A stretch of DNA of 64,000 nt from Jiangella alkaliphila (GCF_900105925.1 NZ_LT629791.1:6914001-6978000), one strand, 5' to 3'; numbered from the stretch's first letter, positions 1-9,014 are shown. The notes: a model not told the origin generated them from the sequence alone. Numbers and translations: made by a program.

Positions 1-54
1 CTACTGCTACGGCGGTAGTGACTCGCCCTCGGCGCACGACGGCCGGCGGGCAGA

Positions 55-624
55 ATGGGGCGGGTGTGCGCGTCGCCGACCGTCCTCGTCCTCACCGGGC
101 TGCCCGGCACCGGCAAGTCGACGCTGGCCGACGGGGCCGCGAGGGTGCTCGGCGCGCCGTCCTTCTCCGGCGACTGGCTGCTCGGCGCGCTCGCACCGCA
201 CGGCGTGCTGACCGGCCTGGACCGCGCGACGTACCGGCGGGTCTATGCCGATCTGCTGGGGACGCTGGTCACGCGGCAGTTGCTGCTCGGCCAGTCCGCC
301 GTCGTCGACTGCCTGGCCGACGACGCGCTGCTCACGCGGTGGCGCGGTCTCGCCGACGACCACGGCGCGCGGCTCGCCGTCGTCGAGTGCCGGTGCGGCG
401 ACGTCGACGTCCACCGGCGGCGCATCGAGGGGCGGAAGCGCGGGATCCCCGGCTGGCACGAGGTCGACTGGGCGCACGTCGAGCGGATGCGCGCCGAGTT
501 CCCGCCGCTCACCGTCGAACACCTGGCCCTCGACACCGCCGTGGGCGACGCCGGCGCGGCGCTGGCTCGCGTCCTCGACTACGCCCGCGGGCTCAGCTCC
601 GGTCCAGCAGCCAGCGGAGAGTAG
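55..624 (+). CDS. P-loop AAA-type kinase/ATPase
   Basis: A 189-residue protein with a clear Walker A loop, GLPGTGKST, at residues 15-23 behind a short hydrophobic strand (TVLVL). This is the layout of small P-loop kinases such as the zeta/Chp-like and shikimate-kinase-like families. A VVDCLADD segment near residue 85 could be the second acidic motif. The substrate cannot be read from the sequence, and a phosphotransferase acting on a small molecule is the most likely role. It is convergent with the next gene and overlaps its 3' end by about 30 bp. The ATG at 55 is the only start that keeps the first strand ahead of the P-loop. Confidence 0.75.
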   Translation: MGRVCASPTVLVLTGLPGTGKSTLADGAARVLGAPSFSGDWLLGALAPHGVLTGLDRATYRRVYADLLGTLVTRQLLLGQSAVVDCLADDALLTRWRGLADDHGARLAVVECRCGDVDVHRRRIEGRKRGIPGWHEVDWAHVERMRAEFPPLTVEHLALDTAVGDAGAALARVLDYARGLSSGPAASGE

Positions 625-1432
625 CCGGGGTGGCGTCGAAGTGACCGGCGTGGGCGGCGTCCGGCGCGCGGGTGATCACCGCGCCGGGGATGCGCTCGGC
701 CAGCCAAGCGGAGTGCGCGACCGGGACGACGGTGTCCAGCTCGCCGTGCCAGAGCGATACCGGGACGGCGATGTCCGCGGGGTCGAAGCCCCACGGCAGA
801 CCATAGAGCGCGCGTTCGTCGTCGACCCAGCCGGCGAGGCCGGGCCGCAGCGCCTCGGTGTAGGCGGCCGACAGCATGCCCTGGACGTCGGGCCGGGCCA
901 GCACCGCCTGCTCCGCCGCCGGCAGCAGCTCGCGCAGGTCCGCCGACTCGTTCTCGGTGATGAACGCCTCCAGCTCCGCCCGACCCTGGAGCGCGGCGGC
1001 GGCGCTGAGCCGGTTGCTCTCCATCATCCCGTCGGTCCAGTCGAGGCCGTCGGCGTCGCACGGCGCGGTGCTCGCGAGGGTCGCGACCTTCGTCGTCCGC
1101 TCGGGGTGCCGCGCGGCGAAGGCCAGCGCGTGCGGTCCGCCGCCGGAGACCCCGAAGACGGGGAAGCGGCCGAGCCCGAGCGCGTCGGCGATGGTGGCAA
1201 CGTCGTCGGCGGCGTCGACGACCCGCCGGTCCGGCCGCGGCGTGGAGTGGCCGAAACCGGGCCGGTCGAAGGTGATCAGGCGGATCCCGAGATCGGCGAA
1301 CATCGCGTCGTCGGGGTGCCGCGCCAGCCGGCTCATCGGCGTGCCGTGCGCATAGACGACCGGCGTGCCGTCAGGCACACCCCACTCCTCGACGGCGAGG
1401 GTCCGGCCGTCCGCGGTGCTGAACGATCGCAT
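593..1432 (-). CDS. alpha/beta hydrolase
   Basis: A 279-residue single-domain alpha/beta hydrolase. The HG oxyanion motif (YAHGTP) is at about residues 28-32, and the nucleophile elbow GVSGGG puts Ser at about 96. The acid is likely the Asp in GELDTVVP, and the base His lies in the C-terminal DAAHAGHF segment. The N-terminus, a hairpin of the type DGRTLAVEEWG, is typical of proline-iminopeptidase/epoxide-hydrolase-like enzymes. There is no signal peptide, so it should be cytoplasmic. The substrate is unknown. It stands alone between two genes of opposite direction. Confidence 0.85.
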   Translation of the reverse strand: MRSFSTADGRTLAVEEWGVPDGTPVVYAHGTPMSRLARHPDDAMFADLGIRLITFDRPGFGHSTPRPDRRVVDAADDVATIADALGLGRFPVFGVSGGGPHALAFAARHPERTTKVATLASTAPCDADGLDWTDGMMESNRLSAAAALQGRAELEAFITENESADLRELLPAAEQAVLARPDVQGMLSAAYTEALRPGLAGWVDDERALYGLPWGFDPADIAVPVSLWHGELDTVVPVAHSAWLAERIPGAVITRAPDAAHAGHFDATPATLRWLLDRS

Positions 1433-1519
1433 GGCGGCAAGCTACCGGCCGGCCGCGCCGCCGGCCGCCGCACTTAGCTGCCAGCAGATATCGCGCCTCG
1501 GCATAGGAGCGGCCCGCGG

Positions 1520-1903
1520 ATGGTTGACCACACCATGACCGACAGCAGTGCAGCACTGGACTACCTGACCCGCACCGGCACCGTCCACCTGGCCACCCGG
1601 ACCGAGGACGGACGCGAGATCGTCACCAAGATCTGGGCCGTCGTGGTCGACGGACAGGCGTACATCCGCAACGGCTACGGCGACTCCTCGAAGTGGTACC
1701 CCCGCATCCGCGGCGCCGGCCGGGCGGCGTTCGTCGACGGCCGGAACCGGTACGACGTCACCGCCGACCTGGTCGACGACGAGGCGACGAACGTCGCGGT
1801 CGACGACGCGTTCAGCAGCAAGTACGGCCACTCCGGCTCGTTGCGGATGATGATCACCGGCGACGTCCGCACGTCCACCCTTCGCGTCACGCCGGTCGCC
1901 TAG
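1520..1903 (+). CDS. DUF2255 family protein
   Basis: A 127-residue protein of one alpha/beta domain. The central IWAVVVDGQAYIRNGYGDSSKWYPRI stretch resembles the DUF2255 family, which has a split-barrel, flavin-binding-like fold. The function of the family is not established. An AGGAG at about 1505-1509 lies 10 nt before the ATG at 1520 and supports that start over the second ATG at 1535. It is convergent with the HxlR regulator gene, whose stop overlaps this one by a few bases. Confidence 0.65.
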   Translation: MVDHTMTDSSAALDYLTRTGTVHLATRTEDGREIVTKIWAVVVDGQAYIRNGYGDSSKWYPRIRGAGRAAFVDGRNRYDVTADLVDDEATNVAVDDAFSSKYGHSGSLRMMITGDVRTSTLRVTPVA

Positions 1904-2358
1904 CCGGCGGGGACGTCGACGCCGCCGAGTCGGAGCAGGCGGGACGAGCCCGTGCCGCCTCCTCCGACCGGCGCGCCGCACGCCGCGCACACGGTCGCGA
2001 CGTGCAGCTCCGCGCCGCAGGAGTGCTCCCACACCGTCGGCGGCGGACCCTGCGTCACGTACCGGTCGCCCCATTCCATCAGCGACAGCAGGATCGGCCG
2101 CAGCGCGCGGCCGGACTCCGTCGGCAGGTACTCGAAGCGGCGCGGGTGCTCGTCGTAGAGCCGCTTCTCCAGCACGCCGGCGTCGACCAGGGTGCGCAAG
2201 CGGGCGGCCAGGATGTCGCGGCTGCCGCCGGTGTTCGCGACGATCTCGTCGAACCGGACCCGCCCGAGCAGTACCTCACGCAGCACGAGGAAGCTCCACC
2301 GTTCCCCGACGACGGCGAGCGCGTTGGCGATCGAGCACTCGGCGACGGCGCCGGTCAC
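1900..2358 (-). CDS. HxlR-type winged-helix regulator
   Basis: A 152-residue regulator with the HxlR signature: CSIANALAVVGERWSFLVLREVLLG at the start, then a winged helix (SRDILAARLRTLVDAGVLEKR) and the YLPTESGRALRPILLSLMEWGDRY dimer helix. The C-terminal tail carries HSCG...CAAC (Cys at about 114, 124 and 127), a possible metal-binding knuckle that most HxlR proteins lack. It starts with a GTG that overlaps the stop of the SDR gene (GTGA), so the two should be translated together. It probably controls the thiolase-SDR operon in which it lies. Confidence 0.85.
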   Translation of the reverse strand: MTGAVAECSIANALAVVGERWSFLVLREVLLGRVRFDEIVANTGGSRDILAARLRTLVDAGVLEKRLYDEHPRRFEYLPTESGRALRPILLSLMEWGDRYVTQGPPPTVWEHSCGAELHVATVCAACGAPVGGGGTGSSRLLRLGGVDVPAG

Positions 2359-3065
2359 GACGCCGCCAGCTGTGGGTAGAGCGCGCCGACGTCGCCCGCC
2401 AGTCCGGCCTTGACCTGCCGGCTGACGTCGTCGACCAGCACCTCGAACTCGCCGGCCTCGACGGCGTCGAAGGCGAGCCGGGCCACGTCGCCCGGGGCGG
2501 ACTTCGGGGCGGTCACCTCCGCTGCCATGTCGGTGTCGATGTAGGCCGAGTGCAGGCCGGTGACGCCGATGCCGCGCTCGCGCAGCTCCAGCCGCAGCGA
2601 GTTCGTCTGCGACCAGAGCGCCGCCTTCGACGCGCTGTACGAGCCCGAGATGGCCAGCCACGACAACACCGAGTGCACGTTCAGCAGGTGCCCGCCACCA
2701 TTGGCCTCGATGACCGGTACGAACGCCCGCGTCACGCGCAACGGCCCGTAGAAGTTGGTCTCGAACTCGGTGCGCACGTCGTCGATCGGCGAGTCGAGGA
2801 ACGACGCGCTGACCAGTCCACCGGCGTTGTTCACCAGCACCTGCACGTCGCCTGCGGCGTCCACTGCCGCGCGCGCGTCGTCGTCCGACGTGACGTCCAG
2901 GCGCAATGGCACCACTCGCGGGTCGTCGGCGACGACGGTCCGCGGGTCGCGCGCCGCCGCGTACACCCGCGCCGCGCCGCGCGTCAGCAGCTCCGACACG
3001 AGCGCCTTGCCGAGGCCCCGGTTGCCGCCCGTGACGAGGGCGACGGTTCCTTCGATGCGGGTCAC
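2355..3065 (-). CDS. short-chain dehydrogenase/reductase (SDR)
   Basis: A 236-residue classical SDR. The NAD(P)-binding TGGNRGLG motif is at residues 12-19, NNAG lies at about 80, and the catalytic Ser...YSASK sits at about residues 135-153. No substrate can be assigned. The gene is translationally coupled at both ends, starting with a GTG inside the stop of the thiolase gene and running into the HxlR gene. The neighbouring thiolase suggests a role on a hydroxyacyl/ketoacyl compound, but this is inference. Confidence 0.85.
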   Translation of the reverse strand: MTRIEGTVALVTGGNRGLGKALVSELLTRGAARVYAAARDPRTVVADDPRVVPLRLDVTSDDDARAAVDAAGDVQVLVNNAGGLVSASFLDSPIDDVRTEFETNFYGPLRVTRAFVPVIEANGGGHLLNVHSVLSWLAISGSYSASKAALWSQTNSLRLELRERGIGVTGLHSAYIDTDMAAEVTAPKSAPGDVARLAFDAVEAGEFEVLVDDVSRQVKAGLAGDVGALYPQLAAS

Positions 3066-4246
3066 TGTGGTCCGTCCAATCGTTCGATGATGGTCGCGTT
3101 GGCAAGGCCGCCGGCCTCGCACATCGTCTGCAGCCCGTACCGGCCGCCGGTCTGCTCGAGCACCGACAGCAGGGTCGTCATCAGCCGGGCGCCGCTCGCG
3201 CCCAGCGGGTGCCCGATCGCCGTCGCGCCGCCGTTGACGTTCACCTTCGCCGGGTCGGCGCCGGTCTCGTGCAGCCAGGCCAGCACGACGCTGGTGAACG
3301 CCTCGTTCACCTCGAACGCGTCGATGTCGGCCGGCGTCAGCCCGGCGCGGCCGAGCACTTTCGCCGTCGCCGGGACGATGCCCAGCAGCATGAGCAGCGG
3401 GTCGTCGCCGACGACGGCGAACGAGTGCAGCCGGGCCCGCGGCCGCAGCCCGAGCCGTCGCGCCGTCTCGCGCTCGACGATGAGGACGGCCGCCGCGCCG
3501 TCGTTGACCGGCGACGAGTTGCCGGCGGTGACGTGCCAGCCGATCTCCGGGAACCGCCGCTCCCAGACGTCGGCCCGGAACGACGGCTTCAGCCCGGCCA
3601 GCGCCTCGGCCGAGGTGTCCGGCCGGACCGACTGGTCGACGGCGAGGTCGGCGCCGGGGACGGGGACGACCTCGGCGGCGAACCGGCCGTCGCGCCAGGC
3701 GGCGGCCGCCCGCTGGTGGCTGACCAGCGCGAACTCGTCCAGCCGCTCGCGCGACAGGTCGTAGCGGGCGGCGATCAGCTCGGCGCTGACGCCCTGCGGC
3801 ACCAGCCCGTCCGGATACCGCGCGGCGACGGCGTCGCCGAGGAAGTCCTGGCCGGCCGCCTGCGAACCGATCGGGACCCGGCTCATCGACTCGACACCCG
3901 ACGCGATGGCGACGTCGTAGGCGCCGCTGATGACGCCCTGCGCCGCGAAGTGGACGGCCTGCTGGCTGCTGCCGCACTGGCGGTCGACGGTGACGGCGGG
4001 CACCGACTCGGGGAAGCCGGCGGCCAGCACGGCCCAGCGGGCGGTGTTCATGCTCTGCTCGCCGATCTGCCCGACGGCGCCACTGATGACGTCGTCGACG
4101 GCGGCCGGGTCGAGGCCGGTGCGCTCGGCGAGCGCGCGGAGGACGGTCGCATGGAGGTCGACGGGATGGACGCCGGCCAGCGCTCCGCCCGGCTTGCCCC
4201 GGCCGAGTGGCGTACGGACTGCGTCGACGATGACTGCTTCTCGCAT
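3062..4246 (-). CDS. thiolase (acetyl-CoA C-acyltransferase)
   Basis: A 394-residue thiolase of normal family length. The nucleophilic Cys lies in DRQCGSSQQA (about residue 91), and the NGGATAIGHPLGASG motif supplies the catalytic His. The second Cys is in MCEAGGLANATI, a variant of the usual CxGGGxG. Thiolases cleave 3-ketoacyl-CoA with CoA, or condense two acyl-CoAs. It is the first gene of a coupled operon with an SDR and an HxlR regulator, so regulation by that HxlR protein is likely. A 21-bp-arm hairpin repeat lies 60 bp upstream of the start. Confidence 0.92.
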   Translation of the reverse strand: MREAVIVDAVRTPLGRGKPGGALAGVHPVDLHATVLRALAERTGLDPAAVDDVISGAVGQIGEQSMNTARWAVLAAGFPESVPAVTVDRQCGSSQQAVHFAAQGVISGAYDVAIASGVESMSRVPIGSQAAGQDFLGDAVAARYPDGLVPQGVSAELIAARYDLSRERLDEFALVSHQRAAAAWRDGRFAAEVVPVPGADLAVDQSVRPDTSAEALAGLKPSFRADVWERRFPEIGWHVTAGNSSPVNDGAAAVLIVERETARRLGLRPRARLHSFAVVGDDPLLMLLGIVPATAKVLGRAGLTPADIDAFEVNEAFTSVVLAWLHETGADPAKVNVNGGATAIGHPLGASGARLMTTLLSVLEQTGGRYGLQTMCEAGGLANATIIERLDGPQ

Positions 4247-4306
4247 GACACCACTCTAACTGCTGAGTTGGACAATCCAACCCACGACTCCGACGCGCCC
4301 TCCCGC

Positions 4307-4378
4307 GTTGATCTTGGAGTTGTTCGGCAATCGCGGGGCGAAGTGTCCGGTAGATACCCGAACAACTCCAAGATCAAC
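4307..4378. repeat. hairpin repeat, family A (GTTGATCTTGGAGT)
   Basis: A perfect inverted repeat with 21-bp arms (4307-4327 and 4358-4378) and a 30-nt loop. The left arm begins GTTGATCTTGGAGTTG. The copy at 26153 has the same outer arm and a related loop (both contain GGGCGA and TAGATACC). The hairpin lies between the divergent thiolase and zincin genes, so it is unlikely to be a simple terminator. Confidence 0.9.
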
Positions 4379-4433
4379 TTGGCCGTAGGGGCGGGAGGTT
4401 CGGGGCAGGCGCGGGCGGACGTACACTCGCGGC

Positions 4434-4799
4434 GTGGACGCCGACTCCGTCGACCTCGACGAGTTCGAGAGTATGGTCGACCAGGCCCTGGAGGAACTGC
4501 CCGACTGGGTGCAGGACGCCGTCGCCGGCATCGCGATCATGGTCGACGACCAGCCGCCGGCCGACTGGCACGGCCGTGGCCTGCTGCTCGGCCAGTTCCA
4601 CGGGGTGGCCCGGACGCGCATCGGCGGCCGGGTGCCGGGCAGCCTGCCGGACCGCATCGAGCTGTACCGCGTCCCGATCCTGAAGGTCAGCCAGACGCGC
4701 GACGACGTCGAGGCGCGGGTGCGCAAGGTGCTGGGGCACGAGATCGGGCATGCATTCGGCATCGAGGAGACCCGGCTGCGCGAGCTCGGGTGGTACTGA
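4434..4799 (+). CDS. zincin-like metallopeptidase family protein
   Basis: A 121-residue protein with an HEIGH zinc-binding motif at residues 102-106 (HEIGHAFGIEE), very close to the C-terminus, and an acidic N-terminal helix (VDLDEFESMVDQALEELP). This matches the small zincin-like family once called DUF1025. Its members are predicted metalloproteases of unknown substrate, often encoded alone in actinobacteria. It starts at a GTG and has no signal peptide. Confidence 0.8.
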   Translation: MDADSVDLDEFESMVDQALEELPDWVQDAVAGIAIMVDDQPPADWHGRGLLLGQFHGVARTRIGGRVPGSLPDRIELYRVPILKVSQTRDDVEARVRKVLGHEIGHAFGIEETRLRELGWY

Positions 4800-5112
4800 T
4801 CGGGGGCACCGTGCAGACTATGTTTGCCCAGGCCAGAGGCCCCTTGCCGCAACATTTCGATGCTGTCTACCGTCCGAACGGACCACCTTCGGGAACTGAA
4901 CTGACGAAATATCCCGAACGGCTTTTGCCGCCTCCACGCGCCTGAGTAGGGTTACGCAACTGGGGGGCGATCTGTAGCGGCTTCGTGCGAATTTCGCCAG
5001 ATCTCCCTCCGGGAACCAGAAGGGATCTCGGTCGATCAGCAGGGCTCGGCAAGAGAAGTCGACGGGACGCCGGCGTGGCCAGGGAGCCAGGTCCAGCGGT
5101 CCCCGGTTCGGC
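4800..5112. other. intergenic region without a recognisable gene
   Basis: There is no convincing reading frame. The region is less GC-biased than its surroundings. It contains a small inverted pair TTCGGGA (4888-4894) / TCCCGAA (4912-4918), which could be an operator or part of the promoter of the following membrane protein gene. No clear -35/-10 pair can be assigned. Confidence 0.4.
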
Positions 5113-5898
5113 GTGTCCCGGCGCTCGCCGTCCGGCTGGGTGTTCGACAAGGTCCGCCGCTACCCGGTCGTCATCGTGTGCGCGTTCGCGGCCACCCTCG
5201 GCATCACGCTCGGCAACATGCTGGTGCCCAGCATCGACCACGCGCTCGGCATCAGCCCGTTCCCGTCCGCCGACCAGGTCATCGCCTCGCCCGACGACGA
5301 GTCCGACCGGCCGTCCGGCAGCGCCGACCCGGACGAGACGCCCACCGACGGTGACTCCGCCTCCGCCGATCCCGACGACGACGGTGACGGCGGCGGCGGC
5401 GACGGCCAGTCCGGTGACGACGACGGCGGCGACTCCTCCGACGAGCCCGACGCCGAGCCGGGTGGCGGCGACGGCACCGGCTCCGGCGACGACGAGCCGT
5501 CCGACGACCCCGGCGAGACCGAGTCCGACGGCCCCGGCGACACCCCGTCCGGCAACGACCCGTCCGACGAGGCGAGCGACGACGCCACCGAGGTGCCCGG
5601 CACCGACTTCCCCACCGACCGGCCGTCCGGCTCGCCGACCGATGACGACGACTCGACGCCCACCGACAAGCCGACCGTCAGCAAGCCGACGGAGACGCCG
5701 TCGAACGAGGACGACGACGAACCGTCCGACGACGAGGACGACGAGAACGAGGGCATCTGCCTCGAGATCGACCTCTCGCCGCTGGAGCTGGCGCTCTGCC
5801 TGCTCGGCGGCGGCCAGGCCAGCCCGTCGCCGGTGCCGTACCTGCCGTTGCCGACACCCACGCCCACCCCGACGCCCGAGGCGACGCCGGAGCCCTGA
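5113..5898 (+). CDS. membrane-anchored acidic low-complexity protein
   Basis: A 261-residue protein that I do not recognise. A basic N-terminus (SRRSPSGWVFDKVRR) is followed by one membrane helix at about residues 18-40. About 160 residues rich in Asp, Ser, Pro, Gly and Thr come next. A short ordered-looking segment (CLEIDLSPLELALCLLGGG) with two Cys follows, and then a proline/threonine tail. The layout suggests an anchored extracytoplasmic linker or wall-spanning stalk. The ordered Cys-containing segment near residue 220 may be the functional part. The GTG at 5113 is chosen because it keeps the basic N-region. Confidence 0.6.
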   Translation: MSRRSPSGWVFDKVRRYPVVIVCAFAATLGITLGNMLVPSIDHALGISPFPSADQVIASPDDESDRPSGSADPDETPTDGDSASADPDDDGDGGGGDGQSGDDDGGDSSDEPDAEPGGGDGTGSGDDEPSDDPGETESDGPGDTPSGNDPSDEASDDATEVPGTDFPTDRPSGSPTDDDDSTPTDKPTVSKPTETPSNEDDDEPSDDEDDENEGICLEIDLSPLELALCLLGGGQASPSPVPYLPLPTPTPTPTPEATPEP

Positions 5899-5902
5899 GG
5901 GG

Positions 5903-6754
5903 TCAGCCGAACGTCCGGTCCAGGTGGGCCAGGCCCAGCCGCGCGTACTCGGCGGCGCCGCTGTTCTCGACGCCGTAGGCGATGTCCTCGAGCAGCGCGC
6001 ACCGCGCGTAGAACGCGATCCGCTCCGGCCCGACGGCGTCCGCGTCGCCGCCGTAGCGGGCGACGATCCGCTCGACGACGTCCTGGCCGAGGTCGCGGTA
6101 CAGGCGGCCGAGGTCGACGGCGGGATCGGCGATCGCCGCGTCCGTCCAGTCGATGACGCCGGTGATCGCCCCGCCGCCGACCAGCACGTGCTCCGCGCCG
6201 AGGTCGTTGTGGCAGAACGTCAGCCGCGGCGGCGGACCGGGCGGCGGCGCGGCGAGGAACGCCTCGACCCGGCGCCGGTCGGCCGGCGCGACGACCGCGG
6301 CCGCCGTCTCGTAGGACGTCGCCGCGGCCGCCAGCCACTCCGCGCCCGGTGCGTCGTCGACCTCGACCAGCGCGGACAACGCGCTGTCCGCGTCGTGCAG
6401 GCCGGTGAGGAACTCCGCCAGCGGAGCAGCCAGTGCGGCGGGGTCCGCGACCGGGTGGAACAGCAGCGGCGCGCCCGGCAGCTTGCGGTACGCGAGGATG
6501 CCGGTCGGCTCGTCGACGAACACCGGCTCCGGCACCGGCAGGCTGGACACCGCCGCGACCGCCGTCAGCAGCGCCGCCTCGTGCCGGGCCGCCGCGAGCC
6601 GCACGCCGGGCCCGTCGTCGCGGGACCGGCGCAGCACCAGCTCGCCGCCGATCTCGTAGGCGATGTTGTCCAGGCCGGCGCCGAGCGGAACGACCGGCGC
6701 GCCCGCGTAGCGGGGCGACTCGCGGGCGAGCGCCGCGCGGATGTCGTCGAGCAT
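5903..6754 (-). CDS. aminoglycoside phosphotransferase-like kinase
   Basis: A 283-residue protein of the APH/choline-kinase fold. The nucleotide-loop region (VVPLGAGLDNIAYEIGGELVLRR) is at the N-terminus. The Brenner motif HNDLGAEHVL lies at about residue 186, followed by GVIDWTDAAIADPAVDLGRL with the metal-binding Asp. Such proteins phosphorylate small molecules, and drug resistance cannot be inferred from the fold alone. It is convergent with the acidic membrane protein and divergent from the polymerase-domain gene. Confidence 0.85.
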   Translation of the reverse strand: MLDDIRAALARESPRYAGAPVVPLGAGLDNIAYEIGGELVLRRSRDDGPGVRLAAARHEAALLTAVAAVSSLPVPEPVFVDEPTGILAYRKLPGAPLLFHPVADPAALAAPLAEFLTGLHDADSALSALVEVDDAPGAEWLAAAATSYETAAAVVAPADRRRVEAFLAAPPPGPPPRLTFCHNDLGAEHVLVGGGAITGVIDWTDAAIADPAVDLGRLYRDLGQDVVERIVARYGGDADAVGPERIAFYARCALLEDIAYGVENSGAAEYARLGLAHLDRTFG

Positions 6755-6792
6755 GCTGGCGAACGTACCCGCCGTCCGCGAGACTGCAAGAC

Positions 6793-7734
6793 ATGCCGAG
6801 CAAGGTCAACGTCGACGTCGAGGGCCGCACCCTGGGTCTGAGCAACCTCGAGAAGGTGCTCTACCCCGAGACCGGGACGACCAAGGGCGAGATCATCCAG
6901 TACTACACGCACGCGGCGTCCGCGCTGCTGCCGCATCTGCGCGACCGGCCGGTCACCCGCAAGCGCTGGCCCAACGGCGTCGAGGAGGCGAACTTCTTCG
7001 AGAAGAACGCCCCCCGCGGCACGCCGTCGTGGGTGCGGACGGCCGAGCTGCCGTCGCCGGGCTCGACGATGGACCGCGAGACCGTCGTCTACGTCATGGC
7101 CGACGACCTCCCGACGCTGGTGTGGCTGGCCAACCTCGCCGTGCTCGAGCTGCACGTGCCGCAGTGGACGGTGTCCGCCGATGGCGTGGGGACGAACCCC
7201 GACCGGCTGGTCGTCGACCTCGACCCCGGCGAGCCGGCCAACGTCATCCAGTGCTGCCAGGTCGCGCTGCTGCTCGGCGAGCTGTTCGACGACGCCGGCC
7301 TGCCGTCGTACCCCAAGACCAGCGGGTCCAAGGGCATGCAGATGTACGTCGCGCTCGACGGCTCGGCGACGTCCGACCAGGTCAGCGCCTACGCGCGCGG
7401 GCTGGCGCAGCGGCTGGAGGGCGAGCACCCGAAGCTGGTGATCTCGCGGATGGAACGGGCCGCGCGCGGCAACAAGGTCTTCATCGACTGGTCGCAGAAC
7501 AACTCCGCCAAGACGACGGTCGCGCCGTACTCCGTCCGCGGCCGGGCCCGCCCGACCGTCTCGACGCCGCTCACCTGGGACGAGGTCGAGGCCGGCGCCC
7601 GCTCGACGGCGACGAAGCGGCTGCCGCTCCAGTTCGACATCGACGACGTCCTCGGCCGCCTCTCCGACGACGGCGACCTCCTCGAGCCGATGCTGAGCGA
7701 GGCGTACGCCCTCCCCGCCCCCGACGACGCCTGA
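6793..7734 (+). CDS. LigD-type polymerase/primase domain protein
   Basis: A 313-residue stand-alone protein that matches the polymerase (archaeo-eukaryotic primase) domain of LigD from end to end: LSNLEKVLYPE at the start, then NFFEKNAP, the metal-binding DLDPGE, and a TSGSKGMQMYV motif. LigD usually has His after the SGSKG motif; here that position is Gln, which I take as a mark of the separate Prim-PolC-like clade. There is no ligase or nuclease domain. It probably fills short gaps in base excision or end-joining repair. The ATG at 6793 begins right before the family's first strand. Confidence 0.85.
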   Translation: MPSKVNVDVEGRTLGLSNLEKVLYPETGTTKGEIIQYYTHAASALLPHLRDRPVTRKRWPNGVEEANFFEKNAPRGTPSWVRTAELPSPGSTMDRETVVYVMADDLPTLVWLANLAVLELHVPQWTVSADGVGTNPDRLVVDLDPGEPANVIQCCQVALLLGELFDDAGLPSYPKTSGSKGMQMYVALDGSATSDQVSAYARGLAQRLEGEHPKLVISRMERAARGNKVFIDWSQNNSAKTTVAPYSVRGRARPTVSTPLTWDEVEAGARSTATKRLPLQFDIDDVLGRLSDDGDLLEPMLSEAYALPAPDDA

Positions 7735-7751
7735 CGCCTGCCCGCACCTAA

Positions 7752-7812
7752 GTTGATCATGGAGAAGGTCGGCTCTGGCGACGGTTTTGAGCCGACCTTC
7801 TCCATGATCAAC
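7752..7812. repeat. perfect 24-bp-arm hairpin between convergent genes
   Basis: Two perfect 24-bp arms (7752-7775 and 7789-7812) around a 13-nt loop. The outer sequence GTTGATCATGGAGAAGG resembles family A at 4307 and 26153, but the inner arms and loop differ. It lies between two genes that end towards it and could serve as a bidirectional terminator, although no T-tract follows. Confidence 0.9.
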
Positions 7813-7847
7813 GGGGCCGCGGGGCGGGGCGTCCGCCCACCCGTCCG

Positions 7848-9014
7848 TCAGCCGTAGGTGACGGGGCCTTCGGGGAGGCCGGGCAGCAGCCCCTGCATCT
7901 CGTCGCGGCTCAGGCCGGTCGCCAGCAGGACGTCGACGGCGAGGGAGCGGACCTGAGCGATCACGATCTGCCCGGCGAAACCGCCGGTGTGGTCCAGCGC
8001 CTCGGTCGCCATGCGGGCGGCCTCGACGGCGGAGACGCGGGCCTCGCGCGACTCGTCGCCGCGTTCGAGGTCGATGCGGAGCAGGCGAACGGCGCCGGCC
8101 AGGGCGCGCAGCGACTGCGGCAGCACCTTCGGCACCGGCTCGTCGCGCTGCAGCAGGCTGATGACGTGCCGGCACAGCACGCGGGTGTTGCGGGTCATGT
8201 GGTCCAGCGGCGTGGCGACGTCGAGGTAGGCGGCGAGGTGACCGCGTTTCTGCCAGCGGACCGGTGCGATGCGGGCCACCTCGTTGGCACCTTCCAGCGC
8301 CGAGTGCATCGCGTCGACGTCGGTCTGGGTGTCGCGGGCGCGCTCCAGGGCCTCGGTGGCCATCGTCCGGTCCCGGTCGGCGAGCGCGTGCGAGGCCGAC
8401 TCCAGCACCTCGGCGACGGTGGTGAGCAGCGGGTCGATCTGCCGCCGCGCCGCGGAGACCGGGTTCAGCGGCAGCAGCAGGATGCTGATCGCCAGCCCGA
8501 CGCCGCAGCCGACCAGGGCGTCGACGAAGCGGTCGAGGTTGAGGCCGGTCGGGTCGGCCGGCGCCAGCGCGACGACGAGGACGGCGGACGCGCCGGCCTG
8601 GGTGACGATCAGCGGGCCGCCGTTGACCAGCAGCGCCGCGATCATCGCCAGCGCGACGACGAGCGCCAGCTGGACCACGCCGCCGCCGATCCACGACACC
8701 AGCAGGTCGCCGACCAGCACGCCGACCGCGACGCCGCCGACCAGCTCCAGCACCCGCGGCAGCCGCTGCCCCAGCCCGCCGCCGAGGACGATCAGCGCGG
8801 AGATCGGCGCGAAGAACGGCTGGGTGTGGTCGATCGGCGGGATCGTCGCCAGCCACCAGGCCAGCGCCGCGCCGAGCGCCGACTGCACGATCGGCAGCGC
8901 CGTGAGCCGGACCCGGCGCAACCGCGTGCCGGCGCTCTCCTTGGACCGCTGCGCCAGTGCCTCGAGCGCCTCCTCACGCCACTGCGAGGACGGGTTCTCG
9001 GGCGCGGCGGGCAC
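7848..9014 (-). CDS. FUSC-type aromatic acid exporter family membrane protein
   Basis: A 388-residue protein with about six membrane helices in residues 40-190, followed by a soluble, mostly helical C-terminal half (DPLLTTVAEVLESASHALADRD onward). This is the layout of the FUSC/ArAE family, whose members include fusaric acid and aromatic acid exporters. The family usually has two such halves, and here there is one, as in many actinobacterial members. The exported compound is unknown. It is divergent from a lipoprotein gene. Confidence 0.8.
   Translation of the reverse strand: MPAAPENPSSQWREEALEALAQRSKESAGTRLRRVRLTALPIVQSALGAALAWWLATIPPIDHTQPFFAPISALIVLGGGLGQRLPRVLELVGGVAVGVLVGDLLVSWIGGGVVQLALVVALAMIAALLVNGGPLIVTQAGASAVLVVALAPADPTGLNLDRFVDALVGCGVGLAISILLLPLNPVSAARRQIDPLLTTVAEVLESASHALADRDRTMATEALERARDTQTDVDAMHSALEGANEVARIAPVRWQKRGHLAAYLDVATPLDHMTRNTRVLCRHVISLLQRDEPVPKVLPQSLRALAGAVRLLRIDLERGDESREARVSAVEAARMATEALDHTGGFAGQIVIAQVRSLAVDVLLATGLSRDEMQGLLPGLPEGPVTYG

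Noticed and set aside
5903-6754. Aminoglycoside resistance gene
   Set aside because: The phosphotransferase fold is clear, but nothing shows an aminoglycoside substrate; many such proteins act on other small molecules.
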